Shown: in pieces, positions 35,817 through 45,244 of the stretch | Numbering within the stretch: the first letter of the stretch is position 1 | How the letters are laid out: every line of letters starts with the position of its first letter | DNA from: an uncultured Flavobacteriales bacterium | GTDB lineage: Bacteria > Bacteroidota > Bacteroidia > Flavobacteriales_D > Parvicellaceae | Reading direction: 5' to 3' | DNA: 52,166 nucleotides | Assembly (NCBI GenBank): GCA_938075455.1 | Contig: CALJHN010000023.1 | Coordinates: 1-52,166, forward strand | Translations under genes and position numbers: made by a program | Notes under the pieces: model-generated | The model's database searches: none | Seen by the model: the letters and a program-made list of their open reading frames with translations, nothing else | What the model was told of the DNA's origin: nothing

Positions 35817-36890
35817 GTGAAAAATTACTATTTAGCTCTATTATTATTTGTTAATTATTCAATTTTCGGACAAATAAATTCTCCGAAATATAGCAATGAA
35901 TTTCTAAATATTGGAGTTGGTGCTAGATCATTGGCAATGTCTAATTCAGTGATTACCAGTACAAATAGCGCTATGTCTGGATTTTGGAATCCAGCAAATC
36001 TCTCTAAAATTAATAACGATATACAAGTAGGATTAATGCATGCGGAATATTTTGCTGGTATTGCAAAATATGATTTTGGAAGTATTGCAAAAAAAATTGA
36101 TGAAAAAAGTGGTTTTGGATTTTCTTTTTTAAGATTTGGAGTAGACAATATACCTAATACGTCCGAACTCATTGATGCACAAGGAAATGTAAACTATGAC
36201 AGAATATCCTATTTTAGTGCTGCTGATATGGCATTTATAGGAAGTTATGGAAGAAAAATTAACGAATATATTTCAATTGGGAGTTCCGCTAAAATAATTA
36301 ATAGAACTGCGGGAGACTTTGCTTCAGCTTGGGGTTTTGGAATTGATATTTCTTCTACGTATATTAATAATGACTGGGCTGTTGCTGTGGTAGCTAAAGA
36401 TGTTACATCCACCTTCAATGTCTGGAGATATCAGTTGTCCAACGAGATGATAAATACATTTAATTCTTCTGGTAACGAACTTCCAGAAAACGGTTTAGAG
36501 CTAACTCTACCTCGCTTAATTGTTGGATTAAGCAAAAATTATGAAATAAAAAAAAATGCTCATTTATTAATAGAATTTAATGCAGATATAACTACTGATG
36601 GAAAGAGAAATGTGTTAATATCTGGGAATCCTTTTTCTGTCGATCCTCATATAGGTGGAGAGTTTAACATAAAAAATATAGTTTTTATAAGAGGTGGTAT
36701 TGGTAATATTCAAAAAACTCCTGATCTAACTGGTGAAATTATTTATACCATCCAACCAAATTTAGGGATTGGAATTAATATTAAAGGCGTTGAAATTGAG
36801 TATGCCTTAACTGATATTGGAGATGTTTCAATTGCAGAATACAGCAATGTTTTCTCATTGAAATTCGACTTAAACCCAAAAACAAATTGA
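35817..36890 (+). CDS. PorV2-like type IX secretion outer-membrane protein
   Basis: 357 aa, predicted FadL/UPF0164-like outer-membrane barrel. Signal peptide at about residues 1-18. The N-terminal plug-like region reads FLNIGVGARSLAMSNS, which resembles the PorV/PorQ pattern, followed by GFWNPANLSKI. In canonical T9SS, PorV is the shuttle that binds cargo sorting domains and delivers it to sortase PorU. It lies immediately upstream of a PorU-like C25 protein and overlaps it by four bases (TTGA). The pair fits the PorV2/PorU2 set seen in many Bacteroidetes. Start codon GTG at 35817. Confidence 0.88.
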   Translation: MKNYYLALLLFVNYSIFGQINSPKYSNEFLNIGVGARSLAMSNSVITSTNSAMSGFWNPANLSKINNDIQVGLMHAEYFAGIAKYDFGSIAKKIDEKSGFGFSFLRFGVDNIPNTSELIDAQGNVNYDRISYFSAADMAFIGSYGRKINEYISIGSSAKIINRTAGDFASAWGFGIDISSTYINNDWAVAVVAKDVTSTFNVWRYQLSNEMINTFNSSGNELPENGLELTLPRLIVGLSKNYEIKKNAHLLIEFNADITTDGKRNVLISGNPFSVDPHIGGEFNIKNIVFIRGGIGNIQKTPDLTGEIIYTIQPNLGIGINIKGVEIEYALTDIGDVSIAEYSNVFSLKFDLNPKTN

Positions 36891-39800
36891 AAACAATAAA
36901 GAAAAAAATTACCTTTTTATTTTTTTTCCTATCGCTTCATTTAAGTAATTTTTCACAGTCTTTTGGAAACGAGTGGATAAATTATAATCAGCAATACTTC
37001 CATTTTCCAATTGTTGAAACCGGGTTATATAGGCTAGATTTCGAAACTATTAACAATCATTTAATAAATTTAGGAGTTAGTATTAGTAATATTCCTCATA
37101 ATAACTTTCAAGTTTTTGGTAAAGAAAAAGAGATTTCACTTTTCATTAAGGATAATAATAATAATGGATTTTTAGACTCTTTAGAATACATTGAATTCTA
37201 TGCTGAAAAAAATGACGGATGGCTAGATTCTTTAGTCTATGATTCTGCCCATTTTATGCCTGACAATTATTACAGTTTATTTAATGATACAATTAGATAT
37301 TATTTTTCATGGAATAATAATACCAATAATAAGAGAACTATTATAGAAATCGATACAAATTACAACTTTTATAGCACCATAAACTATTGTTGGAAAACAC
37401 AAGTTTTAAAATTTAATTCAAATTATCTACCAGGTTATCAAATTGATGGTATTTCAAGTCCAAAGTATGGAATAGCGGAAGGATGGGCTGGAGCTACGTT
37501 ACAAAAAAATAGTTCAAATATTGTACAAGTAAGTTCATTAAATAGTTTTGGAGGTGGTCCAAATGCATTTGGGCAAATAAATCTTTTTTCTGCAAATTCC
37601 TCCACTACTAACTCTAACGGAGATAACCACAATACAAAACTATTTATCAATAATAATCTAATTTTTGATTCGTCTTACATAAATTATCAAACCCTTCATG
37701 TAAAATATAGTTTTAGTAGCAATACACTCTCTAACACGACTAATTTCAAACATCAGATTTCAAATATTGGACAAGGAACAGATTATCAAAATATAGCTTC
37801 GATTACTTTGTCATATCCTCACAGTACAGATTTTTCTTCCTACGAAAAATTACATTTTGGCATACCATCTTTATTTAACCAAAAACAAAGACTTAGTATT
37901 TCCAACACTCCAAATTCGTTAGGAACCCCAATACTTTATATTTTAGATGATGTACACAGATTAGTTCCTTTAATTCCCAATAATTCTACTTTGGAAGCAG
38001 TAATTCCAATTACTCAAAGTGATTCTATAACTTGTTATTTATCAACAGATTCAAATATTAATTATATTAATAAAATTCACCCTGTTAATAGTCAAGGCTA
38101 TTTTAATGATTTTAATTCTTTACAAATTGACAGTGCATTTGTAATAATTACTAATAAAAAACTACTTTCTTCATCTAGAAACTATGCCGCATATAGAGCT
38201 GTTGGTGTAGACACATTAGTAATAGATATTGAAGAATTATATCACCAATTTTCAGCAGGGATATTTAAAAACCCTTTATCAATAAAAAGATTTTTAAAAT
38301 TCAGCATGTTTAACTGGCCAAGTTGGCCTTCACATATTTTTTTAATAGGAAAATCTGTAAGATTCAATGATGAAGTTGCTGCTGGATCAAGAAATGATTC
38401 TACATCTTATAGATTAAACTTGGTACCATCTTGGGGATATCCAAGTTCTGATAATCATTTTGCTGTTGGTTTAGAAAATAATAAAAAAGGTTTATCTCTC
38501 CCAATTGGTAGACTAAGTGTTACTAGCAATACATCTGTATTAAATTATTTAAATAAAGTAGTAGAGCTAGAATCCCAACAAGGAAATAATTATTCGATAG
38601 AAAACAAAAAATGGCAGAAAAATATAGCTCATTTCTCTGGTGGAAGCGATAGCTCGCAGCAAGCCTATATGAACAATTATTTAGACCAATTTAAAAATAT
38701 AATTGAAGACACTATGTTTGGCGGTAGAGTTAAAAAGTTTGGGAAAGATCCTTTTAGCTCAATTATAAATCCATTGGAATTTCAAATCGTTCAAAATTAT
38801 TTAGAGGAAGGTGTTTCATTGATGACTTTTTTTGGACATTCTTCTGCTGGATATGGATTTAGTCAAAATATTGACCAACCAGAGAACTGGAATAATCAAG
38901 GAAAGTATCCAGTTGTAATCGGATTAGGTTGCTATTCTGGTGATGTACATAATCCAGATACCAATAGCTTTTCTGAACAAATTATTCGACCTACAAATAG
39001 TGGTGCGATTGGATTTATTTCTACAGTTAAACAAGGATTTACACCTTACATTAATTTTTATGCCAGAAAATTATATAAAATGATTGGAAAATATGGTTAC
39101 AATAAATCCATAGGTCAACAAATGGTTATGACTTTAGATTCTCTAGATGTAAATTCATCTTTAGTTTGGGGGCCTAAGCAAGAAAGTAATTATAATGGTA
39201 TGTCTTTTCAGGGTGACCCAGCAATAAAAGTTAATTCCCATAAATTACCTGAATTAGTGCTATCTACCCAGCATGTATGGACAGAACCAAGTGTTATAGA
39301 CCTTTCAAAATCAAATTTTGATTTAAAATTCAAAGTATATAATTTGGGAAGAGCTTTTAGAGATTCTGTTTTTGTTGAACTAAAGCAGGAATTTCCTGAT
39401 GGAACGGATACGATTTACTCAAAATTTATTCCTGGAGTATTAAATGTAGATACTATTACTTTTAGCATAATTAATAAACCTGAAATTAGTATTGGACAGA
39501 ATATATTTACAATTTCTATTGATTTACCAATTTCTGCAGTTCAGGAAGCTTTCGACGAGAACGGGAACAATAGAATTCAATATTTATTGAATATTTCATC
39601 AAATTCAATTATTCCAGTTTGGCCATATGACTTAAGCATTGTAGGTAATCAAAGTGACACACTAAGAGTTTCAACAATTAATCCTTTGGAGGCTACCAAC
39701 ACTTATTATTTTGAAATAGACACTTCTAGAAAATTTAATTCCCCATTTTTAAAAAATCAATCTATTATTTCTCGTGGAGGAGTTATTGAAGCGATTCCAT

Positions 39801-42067
39801 GGAATTGGTCTAATAGCATATCGGCTTTAAATGATTCATTATACTTTGAAGACAGTATAGTGTATTACTGGCGTTGTAGACCTGACAGCTCTATTGTTGA
39901 CTGGAAAGTAAGGTCATTTCAATACATTCCCAAAAAATGGGGATGGAGTCAATCCCACATTGATCAATTTGAAGAAAATGAATATTTAAATATTGTGCTA
40001 GATACTTTAAATAATATTTACAATTTCTTCCCAACACTTAAAACTATAACGTGCAAAAATTATATTCAACACGTTGCCCTTAGCTCTGAATGGTCTGGTA
40101 CATATTGGGAAGTTAGTGGTGAGATTGGGGATTACGGAGGACACACAGACCCTTCAATTATGGTTGGAGTAGTAGATCCTAATTCTTTAAATTATTGGAA
40201 AACTCCATTTGGTAATCGAAACCCTAATAATTGTTTTGGTCAATATAATGGAGATCCTTCTGTCTGCGGAAATACATCATTAATTGGCAGACCAAGGGAG
40301 CACGGGTTTTTTATGTTTAAAAATAATAGTCCATCCCAATTAGATTCATTGGCAAGAATGTTAACCACAAAAATACCAGATGGTCATTATGTTATAGTTT
40401 ACAGTTATATTCCTAACAGTTATGGCGGTACTTTGCTTTATAATAGTCCATTATATGCCAACTGGCCTACTAATTTGTTCTCTGCTTTTCAAAACCTAGG
40501 AGCTACAGGATTTATCAACTCAAACCAACCAGACGATGGTTTTATTTTCTTTTGCGAAAAAGGCAATCCTAATACAGCTATAGAAATTAGATCAGACACA
40601 ATTTCTCCAGGGTTTTTTGCCTCACAACTTCTAGAGTTTAGTACAACAGTGACAAGTACGCTAGAGAATGGAAAAATTTCATCAGGTGTAATTGGGCCAT
40701 CCAAGAATTGGAAAAATATTTATTGGGAACAAAAAGAACTAGAGAATCCTTCTGCAGATTCTGCAAGATTAAAAATTTATGGTTTAAATTCTTTATCCTC
40801 TAGTCTCAAAACGCTGATAATTGATACTAGTTTTACTAAAAAAGATTCTATTACCAACTTACAATCTATTGACAGTTCGTTTCATTATCTACAATTGGAA
40901 ATGGAAACTTTCGATGATTCTTCATTAACACCAACTCAAATAGTAAGCTGGGTGGTCACCTACGACCCTTTACCTGAATTGGCAATTAATCCTAAAAAAA
41001 GTTGGTTTTTAAAATCTAATACTGTTCAACAAGGGGACTCTATTTATTTTAGTGTTGCTGTAGAAAATATTTCTCCATTTGATATGGATAGCTTGAAAAT
41101 AAAATACTATTTGGAGAACCAAAACGGGCAAGTGGATATTCCTTATAAAAGACAAGATTCTCTTAGAGCAAGAGAAATAATTATAGACACTGTTGCAATT
41201 TCTAGCAGATTTGAAGTCGATGAATATTTGATGTGGGTAGTAGCAAATCCTAAAATAAATAATCTTGAAAAAGATCAAGATGAACAATTTTATTTCAACA
41301 ATTTAGCCCAAACAAGGGTTACTGTATTACAAGATATTACTAATCCTCTTTTGGACGTTACTTTTGATGGAGTTCATATTTTAAATAACGATATAGTAAG
41401 TCCTAATCCGCTTATTGTAATTGAATTAAATGATGAAAACCCTTTTTTAATTCTAAATGAAGATATAGATACTGCAAATTTTCAAATTGAAATTATGAAG
41501 CCAAACGCTTCAAGCTGGGAGAGAATTAACTTCTTCAATGGTCCATTAACTAATTTAGAATGGCATATTAACGAAGATGAAAATATATTTACTATTGAAT
41601 ATAATCCTGTTTTTAAACAAGATGGAATCTATAAATTAAGAGTTCAAGGTCAAGACAAAACTGGTAATTCTAGTGGCGATGAACCATATCAAATAAACTT
41701 TGAGGTAATTCAGAAGTCTTCCATTACAAATATCTATAATTACCCTAACCCTTTTTCAACAAAAACACATTTTGTTTTTACCTTAACTGGATCTGAAATA
41801 CCTAATAAACTAGATATCCAAATTATGAATATTAACGGAAGACTTATAAAGCAAATCCATCTCAGCGAGATAGAAAGTATAAAAATCGGTAATAATATGA
41901 CCAAATATTTCTGGGATGGAAGAGATGAATTTGGTGATCCAGTAGCAAATGGAGTTTATATATATAGAGTGATTTCAGAAATAAATAATTTGGAAATAGA
42001 ACACAGATCTTCCGAAGGAGACAAAGCTTTTAACAATGGTCTTGGTAAAATGTATTTAGTTAGATGA
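36887..42067 (+). CDS. PorU2-like C25 peptidase/T9SS sortase
   Basis: 1726 aa, starting TTG at 36887 (no ATG fits; the signal peptide is MKTIKKKITFLFFFLSLHLS). N-terminal beta-rich region, C25 (gingipain-like) domain at about residues 415-780, then several beta-sandwich-like modules and a C-terminal domain from about 1618 (NYPNPFSTKTHFVF, MNINGRLIKQI, FGDPVANGVYIYRV). Predicted catalytic dyad: His651 in FFGHSSAGYGF and Cys682 in IGLGCYSGDV, spaced 31 residues, similar to gingipains and PorU. PorU cleaves cargo signals and attaches anionic LPS; here the homologue is larger, which matches PorU2. It is co-transcribed with the PorV2-like gene. Confidence 0.87.
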   Translation: MKTIKKKITFLFFFLSLHLSNFSQSFGNEWINYNQQYFHFPIVETGLYRLDFETINNHLINLGVSISNIPHNNFQVFGKEKEISLFIKDNNNNGFLDSLEYIEFYAEKNDGWLDSLVYDSAHFMPDNYYSLFNDTIRYYFSWNNNTNNKRTIIEIDTNYNFYSTINYCWKTQVLKFNSNYLPGYQIDGISSPKYGIAEGWAGATLQKNSSNIVQVSSLNSFGGGPNAFGQINLFSANSSTTNSNGDNHNTKLFINNNLIFDSSYINYQTLHVKYSFSSNTLSNTTNFKHQISNIGQGTDYQNIASITLSYPHSTDFSSYEKLHFGIPSLFNQKQRLSISNTPNSLGTPILYILDDVHRLVPLIPNNSTLEAVIPITQSDSITCYLSTDSNINYINKIHPVNSQGYFNDFNSLQIDSAFVIITNKKLLSSSRNYAAYRAVGVDTLVIDIEELYHQFSAGIFKNPLSIKRFLKFSMFNWPSWPSHIFLIGKSVRFNDEVAAGSRNDSTSYRLNLVPSWGYPSSDNHFAVGLENNKKGLSLPIGRLSVTSNTSVLNYLNKVVELESQQGNNYSIENKKWQKNIAHFSGGSDSSQQAYMNNYLDQFKNIIEDTMFGGRVKKFGKDPFSSIINPLEFQIVQNYLEEGVSLMTFFGHSSAGYGFSQNIDQPENWNNQGKYPVVIGLGCYSGDVHNPDTNSFSEQIIRPTNSGAIGFISTVKQGFTPYINFYARKLYKMIGKYGYNKSIGQQMVMTLDSLDVNSSLVWGPKQESNYNGMSFQGDPAIKVNSHKLPELVLSTQHVWTEPSVIDLSKSNFDLKFKVYNLGRAFRDSVFVELKQEFPDGTDTIYSKFIPGVLNVDTITFSIINKPEISIGQNIFTISIDLPISAVQEAFDENGNNRIQYLLNISSNSIIPVWPYDLSIVGNQSDTLRVSTINPLEATNTYYFEIDTSRKFNSPFLKNQSIISRGGVIEAIPWNWSNSISALNDSLYFEDSIVYYWRCRPDSSIVDWKVRSFQYIPKKWGWSQSHIDQFEENEYLNIVLDTLNNIYNFFPTLKTITCKNYIQHVALSSEWSGTYWEVSGEIGDYGGHTDPSIMVGVVDPNSLNYWKTPFGNRNPNNCFGQYNGDPSVCGNTSLIGRPREHGFFMFKNNSPSQLDSLARMLTTKIPDGHYVIVYSYIPNSYGGTLLYNSPLYANWPTNLFSAFQNLGATGFINSNQPDDGFIFFCEKGNPNTAIEIRSDTISPGFFASQLLEFSTTVTSTLENGKISSGVIGPSKNWKNIYWEQKELENPSADSARLKIYGLNSLSSSLKTLIIDTSFTKKDSITNLQSIDSSFHYLQLEMETFDDSSLTPTQIVSWVVTYDPLPELAINPKKSWFLKSNTVQQGDSIYFSVAVENISPFDMDSLKIKYYLENQNGQVDIPYKRQDSLRAREIIIDTVAISSRFEVDEYLMWVVANPKINNLEKDQDEQFYFNNLAQTRVTVLQDITNPLLDVTFDGVHILNNDIVSPNPLIVIELNDENPFLILNEDIDTANFQIEIMKPNASSWERINFFNGPLTNLEWHINEDENIFTIEYNPVFKQDGIYKLRVQGQDKTGNSSGDEPYQINFEVIQKSSITNIYNYPNPFSTKTHFVFTLTGSEIPNKLDIQIMNINGRLIKQIHLSEIESIKIGNNMTKYFWDGRDEFGDPVANGVYIYRVISEINNLEIEHRSSEGDKAFNNGLGKMYLVR

Positions 42068-43183
42068 TAAAAAAGAGAATTTAGATTTAAAGTTCAAAAA
42101 TTTAGACTCATAAAATTTAAAGCTTAATTGAGATATCATAAGTGTTGAAACAAAGATTATAATTGGATATAACACCAAGCTATTTAACAAAGATTCACTT
42201 AAAAATCCACTCATTTGTATTACGATAGTTATTATGATTCCGTGGTAGCAATATAACCCATAGGATATCTTACCAAAAAAATTAAAGTACTTAATTCTGG
42301 AAAATTTTAATAAGGAATTGTCACAATAACTTTGTTCCAAAATAATAAATGAAAAGAAAATAGAAAATAATACTCTTTGAGTAACAATGAAAAAATTATT
42401 TTCAAGAAGAGAGGGCATAAGAATGAAAAAAGTAAAAATAATTAAGTAGAAAAATAAAATTGTGTTTCTAGTTAAACTTTGAAGTTTATTTACAAAATTT
42501 GTGTTTTTGAATGCTACAATTGCTGTTAAAGCGCCTATGCCAAAATTACCGAGTGCACTTAAAGTATGGAAATTTAAAGAATTTGGATCGTTGATAAAAT
42601 AAATTCTAAAAATAAGGGATATAAATATTATTAAAAATGATATTCCAAAAAGATATTTATAAAACCATTTTATTGTAATTGCCCAAAAAATATAAAATTG
42701 TTCCTCAACAGAAATAGACCACATAAAGACCATAAAAAATAAAAAATTGTAGCCGTTTTTAATGATATCATAATTTAAAATAAATAAAATGAAATTCCAC
42801 AAAGAGGGTAATTTTTCTGATTCTAAAAAATAGTAGGATCTAAAATACTCTAATGAAAAACCAAGGAAAACAATTAAAAAATATAGTGGCCAAATTCTTA
42901 ATGATCTTCTAATTAAGAAATTCTTAAATTGAAAGGTATTGGTAAATTTAATTTCTTCCAAAGCTTTCCAGGTGATTAAAAAACTTGAAAGAACAAAAAA
43001 AGAGTCTATTGAGATAAATCCTAAAATTTTGCCATAACTAAATAAAGTAGCATAAATTTTAGAATTAATTATTTCAGAGCTATTACTAAAAAAAACATGT
43101 CCAAAAAAAATTCCAATGAACCCAATAAATCTTAATGAATTTAATTCCTTGAAATATTTTGTCTTATAACTATCTTTACTCAA
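42056..43183 (-). CDS. Acyltransferase family 3 (OafA-like) membrane protein
   Basis: 375 aa, about ten membrane helices. The N-terminus has Arg18 and His29 (R-x10-H: LRFIGFIGIFFGHVF), the signature of acyltransferase 3 enzymes that O-acylate cell-surface polysaccharides or peptidoglycan. VEEQFYIFWAI at about residues 158-168 is the second diagnostic motif. The start seems to be TTG at 43183. Its end overlaps the porU2 end on the other strand by 12 bp. It is not clearly part of a cluster; the acceptor cannot be told. Confidence 0.9.
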   Translation of the reverse strand: MSKDSYKTKYFKELNSLRFIGFIGIFFGHVFFSNSSEIINSKIYATLFSYGKILGFISIDSFFVLSSFLITWKALEEIKFTNTFQFKNFLIRRSLRIWPLYFLIVFLGFSLEYFRSYYFLESEKLPSLWNFILFILNYDIIKNGYNFLFFMVFMWSISVEEQFYIFWAITIKWFYKYLFGISFLIIFISLIFRIYFINDPNSLNFHTLSALGNFGIGALTAIVAFKNTNFVNKLQSLTRNTILFFYLIIFTFFILMPSLLENNFFIVTQRVLFSIFFSFIILEQSYCDNSLLKFSRIKYFNFFGKISYGLYCYHGIIITIVIQMSGFLSESLLNSLVLYPIIIFVSTLMISQLSFKFYESKFLNFKSKFSFLSSN

Positions 43184-43246
43184 TCTTCTCTATTGATATA
43201 TGTAAATAAGGTTCGAAATTAACATTACTAATATATACTAAATATT

Positions 43247-44014
43247 GTGTACATAGACACCCATACCCATATCTATCTTAAAGACTTCAATGAAGACCGA
43301 AAGGGAATTATTAGAGAATGTATTGATAGTGGAGTTAATAAACTTCTTTTACCGAATATTGACAAAAGTTCAATTATAGATGTTATAAAAACATGTGAAG
43401 TATATAAAGATATTTGTTACCCAATGGTTGGATTACATCCTTGCTATGTCAAAGATTCTTATAAAAATGATTTGAATTATTTAAAACCCTTTATTAAATC
43501 CATAAAACCTATAGCTATAGGAGAAATTGGAATTGATTTGTATTGGGAAAAATCAAATTTAGAAATTCAAAGAAAAGCTTTTATTGCCCAAATAAATTGG
43601 GCCAAAGAATTTAAACTTCCCATAGTTATTCACGCAAGAGACTCTTATAATGAAATATTTGAAGTTTTAGACCAAGAAATTGACGAAAACTTGAAAGGTG
43701 TTTTTCATTGTTTTTCCAGTTCTTTGAAAGATGCAGAACGTATATTAAATTATGGTGGATTTAAATTAGGAATCGGTGGAGTAGTTACTTTTAAAAATAG
43801 TGGTCTTGACAAAGTGGTTAAGAATATTGATATTAAAAATATTGTGTTGGAGACAGATTCGCCGTATTTAACCCCTACTCCATTTCGAGGAACTAGAAAT
43901 AAAAGTAGTTACATTCCTATTATTGCAAATAAACTTTCGGATATTTACGAAATTAGCAGTGAAGAAATTGGAAATATCACTTCAAAAAATGCAAAAGAAA
44001 TTTTTAATATTTAA
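43247..44014 (+). CDS. tatD: TatD-family metal-dependent DNase
   Basis: 255-aa TIM-barrel metalloenzyme with 3'-5' DNase activity in the family. The N-terminal metal motif DTHTH is at residues 4-8, then the Glu in GEIGIDLYWE, VIHARDSYNE, FHCFSSS and the Asp in LETDSPYLTPTPFRG. The start is GTG at 43247, since the MYIDTHTHIY opening is standard. Its last 26 bases overlap the DUF4105 start at 43989. Confidence 0.95.
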   Translation: MYIDTHTHIYLKDFNEDRKGIIRECIDSGVNKLLLPNIDKSSIIDVIKTCEVYKDICYPMVGLHPCYVKDSYKNDLNYLKPFIKSIKPIAIGEIGIDLYWEKSNLEIQRKAFIAQINWAKEFKLPIVIHARDSYNEIFEVLDQEIDENLKGVFHCFSSSLKDAERILNYGGFKLGIGGVVTFKNSGLDKVVKNIDIKNIVLETDSPYLTPTPFRGTRNKSSYIPIIANKLSDIYEISSEEIGNITSKNAKEIFNI

Positions 44015-45203
44015 AATAACTTTTCTATTAATTTTTTTTCCCTTCTGGGGATTTTCAAACAGTTTAAATCTTTCTGAAAATATTGAAAGTACGGAAATTA
44101 GTGTTCTCACTTGTGATCCAGGCACTCAAATATATTCTCTTTTTGGACATAGTGCATTAAGAATAAAAAACCCTAAAAATGGCGATGACTTAGTTTTTAA
44201 TTGGGGCCTATTTGAATTTTCAGAGAATCAATTTCAATTTGGATATGATTTTGCAAAAGGGCGATTGAAATATTATATGGGCATTCAATTAATGTCTAAT
44301 TTCATGGTGGAGTATCGCCGCGCTAAACGAGGAGTAAGGGAGCAAGTTTTAAACTTAAATATTCAAGAGAAATATAAAATAATTCAACTTCTTGAAGAGA
44401 ATTACAAGCCTGAAAACAGGAAATATAAGTATGAATTTTTTTATGACAACTGCTCTTCTAGATTAAGAGATATTATAAAAAAAGTATTTAAAGAAAATAT
44501 AAGTTTTTACCAATCTCCAAAATCTAACAAATTAACTTTTAGAGAAACTATTCATCTGTATTTGAAATCTTTTCCTTGGTTAAAGTTGGGAATAGACCTT
44601 GTGTTAGGTAAAAAGATAGATGTCCTGGTAAGTAATGAAAATCTTATGTTTCTTCCACTTAATGTTGAACAGATATTTGACCAAAGCTTAGTTCAAAACA
44701 ATGGAGCTAATAAAAACCTGATTAAATCAAAAAATACTCTTGTTAAGTCTTTTGAAAATAAAAGTAAACTTAGCAAGATTGGATTATATAGTTGGGTTTT
44801 ACTAGGGATAACTCTAGTATTAATTGTCTTTAAATTAGATAAAGCACTTGGGTTTTGGAGTTCTTTAAACTTATTTATAGTTGGATTATTAGGTGTGATT
44901 TTAGTTTTTATGTGGATAGGAACTGATCACAATGCAACCAAAATGAATTTTAATTTACTTTGGGCATCTCCTTTTCACTTTATTTTAATTTACTGCTTAA
45001 TTAAAGGAAGCTGGAATAATTTCACTTATTGGTATTTAATATTATCGCTGATTTTAATTTTTACAACTATTTTGTTTTGGTTTACTTTAACTCAAGAATT
45101 CAATTCTTTTGTAAAGCCTATTATACTCGAACTTGTAATTATTTATTACTATTATTTTAAAAAATGTGGATTTCAAATTAATCTTGGTAAAACAAACGGT
45201 TGA
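43989..45203 (+). CDS. DUF4105 (Lnb N-terminal-type) membrane protein
   Basis: I choose the ATG at 43989 (404 aa), where a signal peptide begins (MQKKFLIFKITFLLIFFPFW); the frame is open 22 codons further upstream inside tatD. The periplasmic DUF4105 domain has His54 in YSLFGHSALRIKN and Cys155 in FFYDNCSSRLRD; this order resembles permuted NlpC/P60-like thiol hydrolases (inference). The C-terminal 140 residues hold about five membrane helices. In Bacteroidetes such DUF4105 proteins are of unknown function. It overlaps tatD by 26 bp. Possible cell-wall amidase activity is not demonstrated. Confidence 0.85.
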   Translation: MQKKFLIFKITFLLIFFPFWGFSNSLNLSENIESTEISVLTCDPGTQIYSLFGHSALRIKNPKNGDDLVFNWGLFEFSENQFQFGYDFAKGRLKYYMGIQLMSNFMVEYRRAKRGVREQVLNLNIQEKYKIIQLLEENYKPENRKYKYEFFYDNCSSRLRDIIKKVFKENISFYQSPKSNKLTFRETIHLYLKSFPWLKLGIDLVLGKKIDVLVSNENLMFLPLNVEQIFDQSLVQNNGANKNLIKSKNTLVKSFENKSKLSKIGLYSWVLLGITLVLIVFKLDKALGFWSSLNLFIVGLLGVILVFMWIGTDHNATKMNFNLLWASPFHFILIYCLIKGSWNNFTYWYLILSLILIFTTILFWFTLTQEFNSFVKPIILELVIIYYYYFKKCGFQINLGKTNG

Positions 45204-45244
45204 TTTTAACCATTATGTTTAAATTAGTAATCAAATAATTTATA

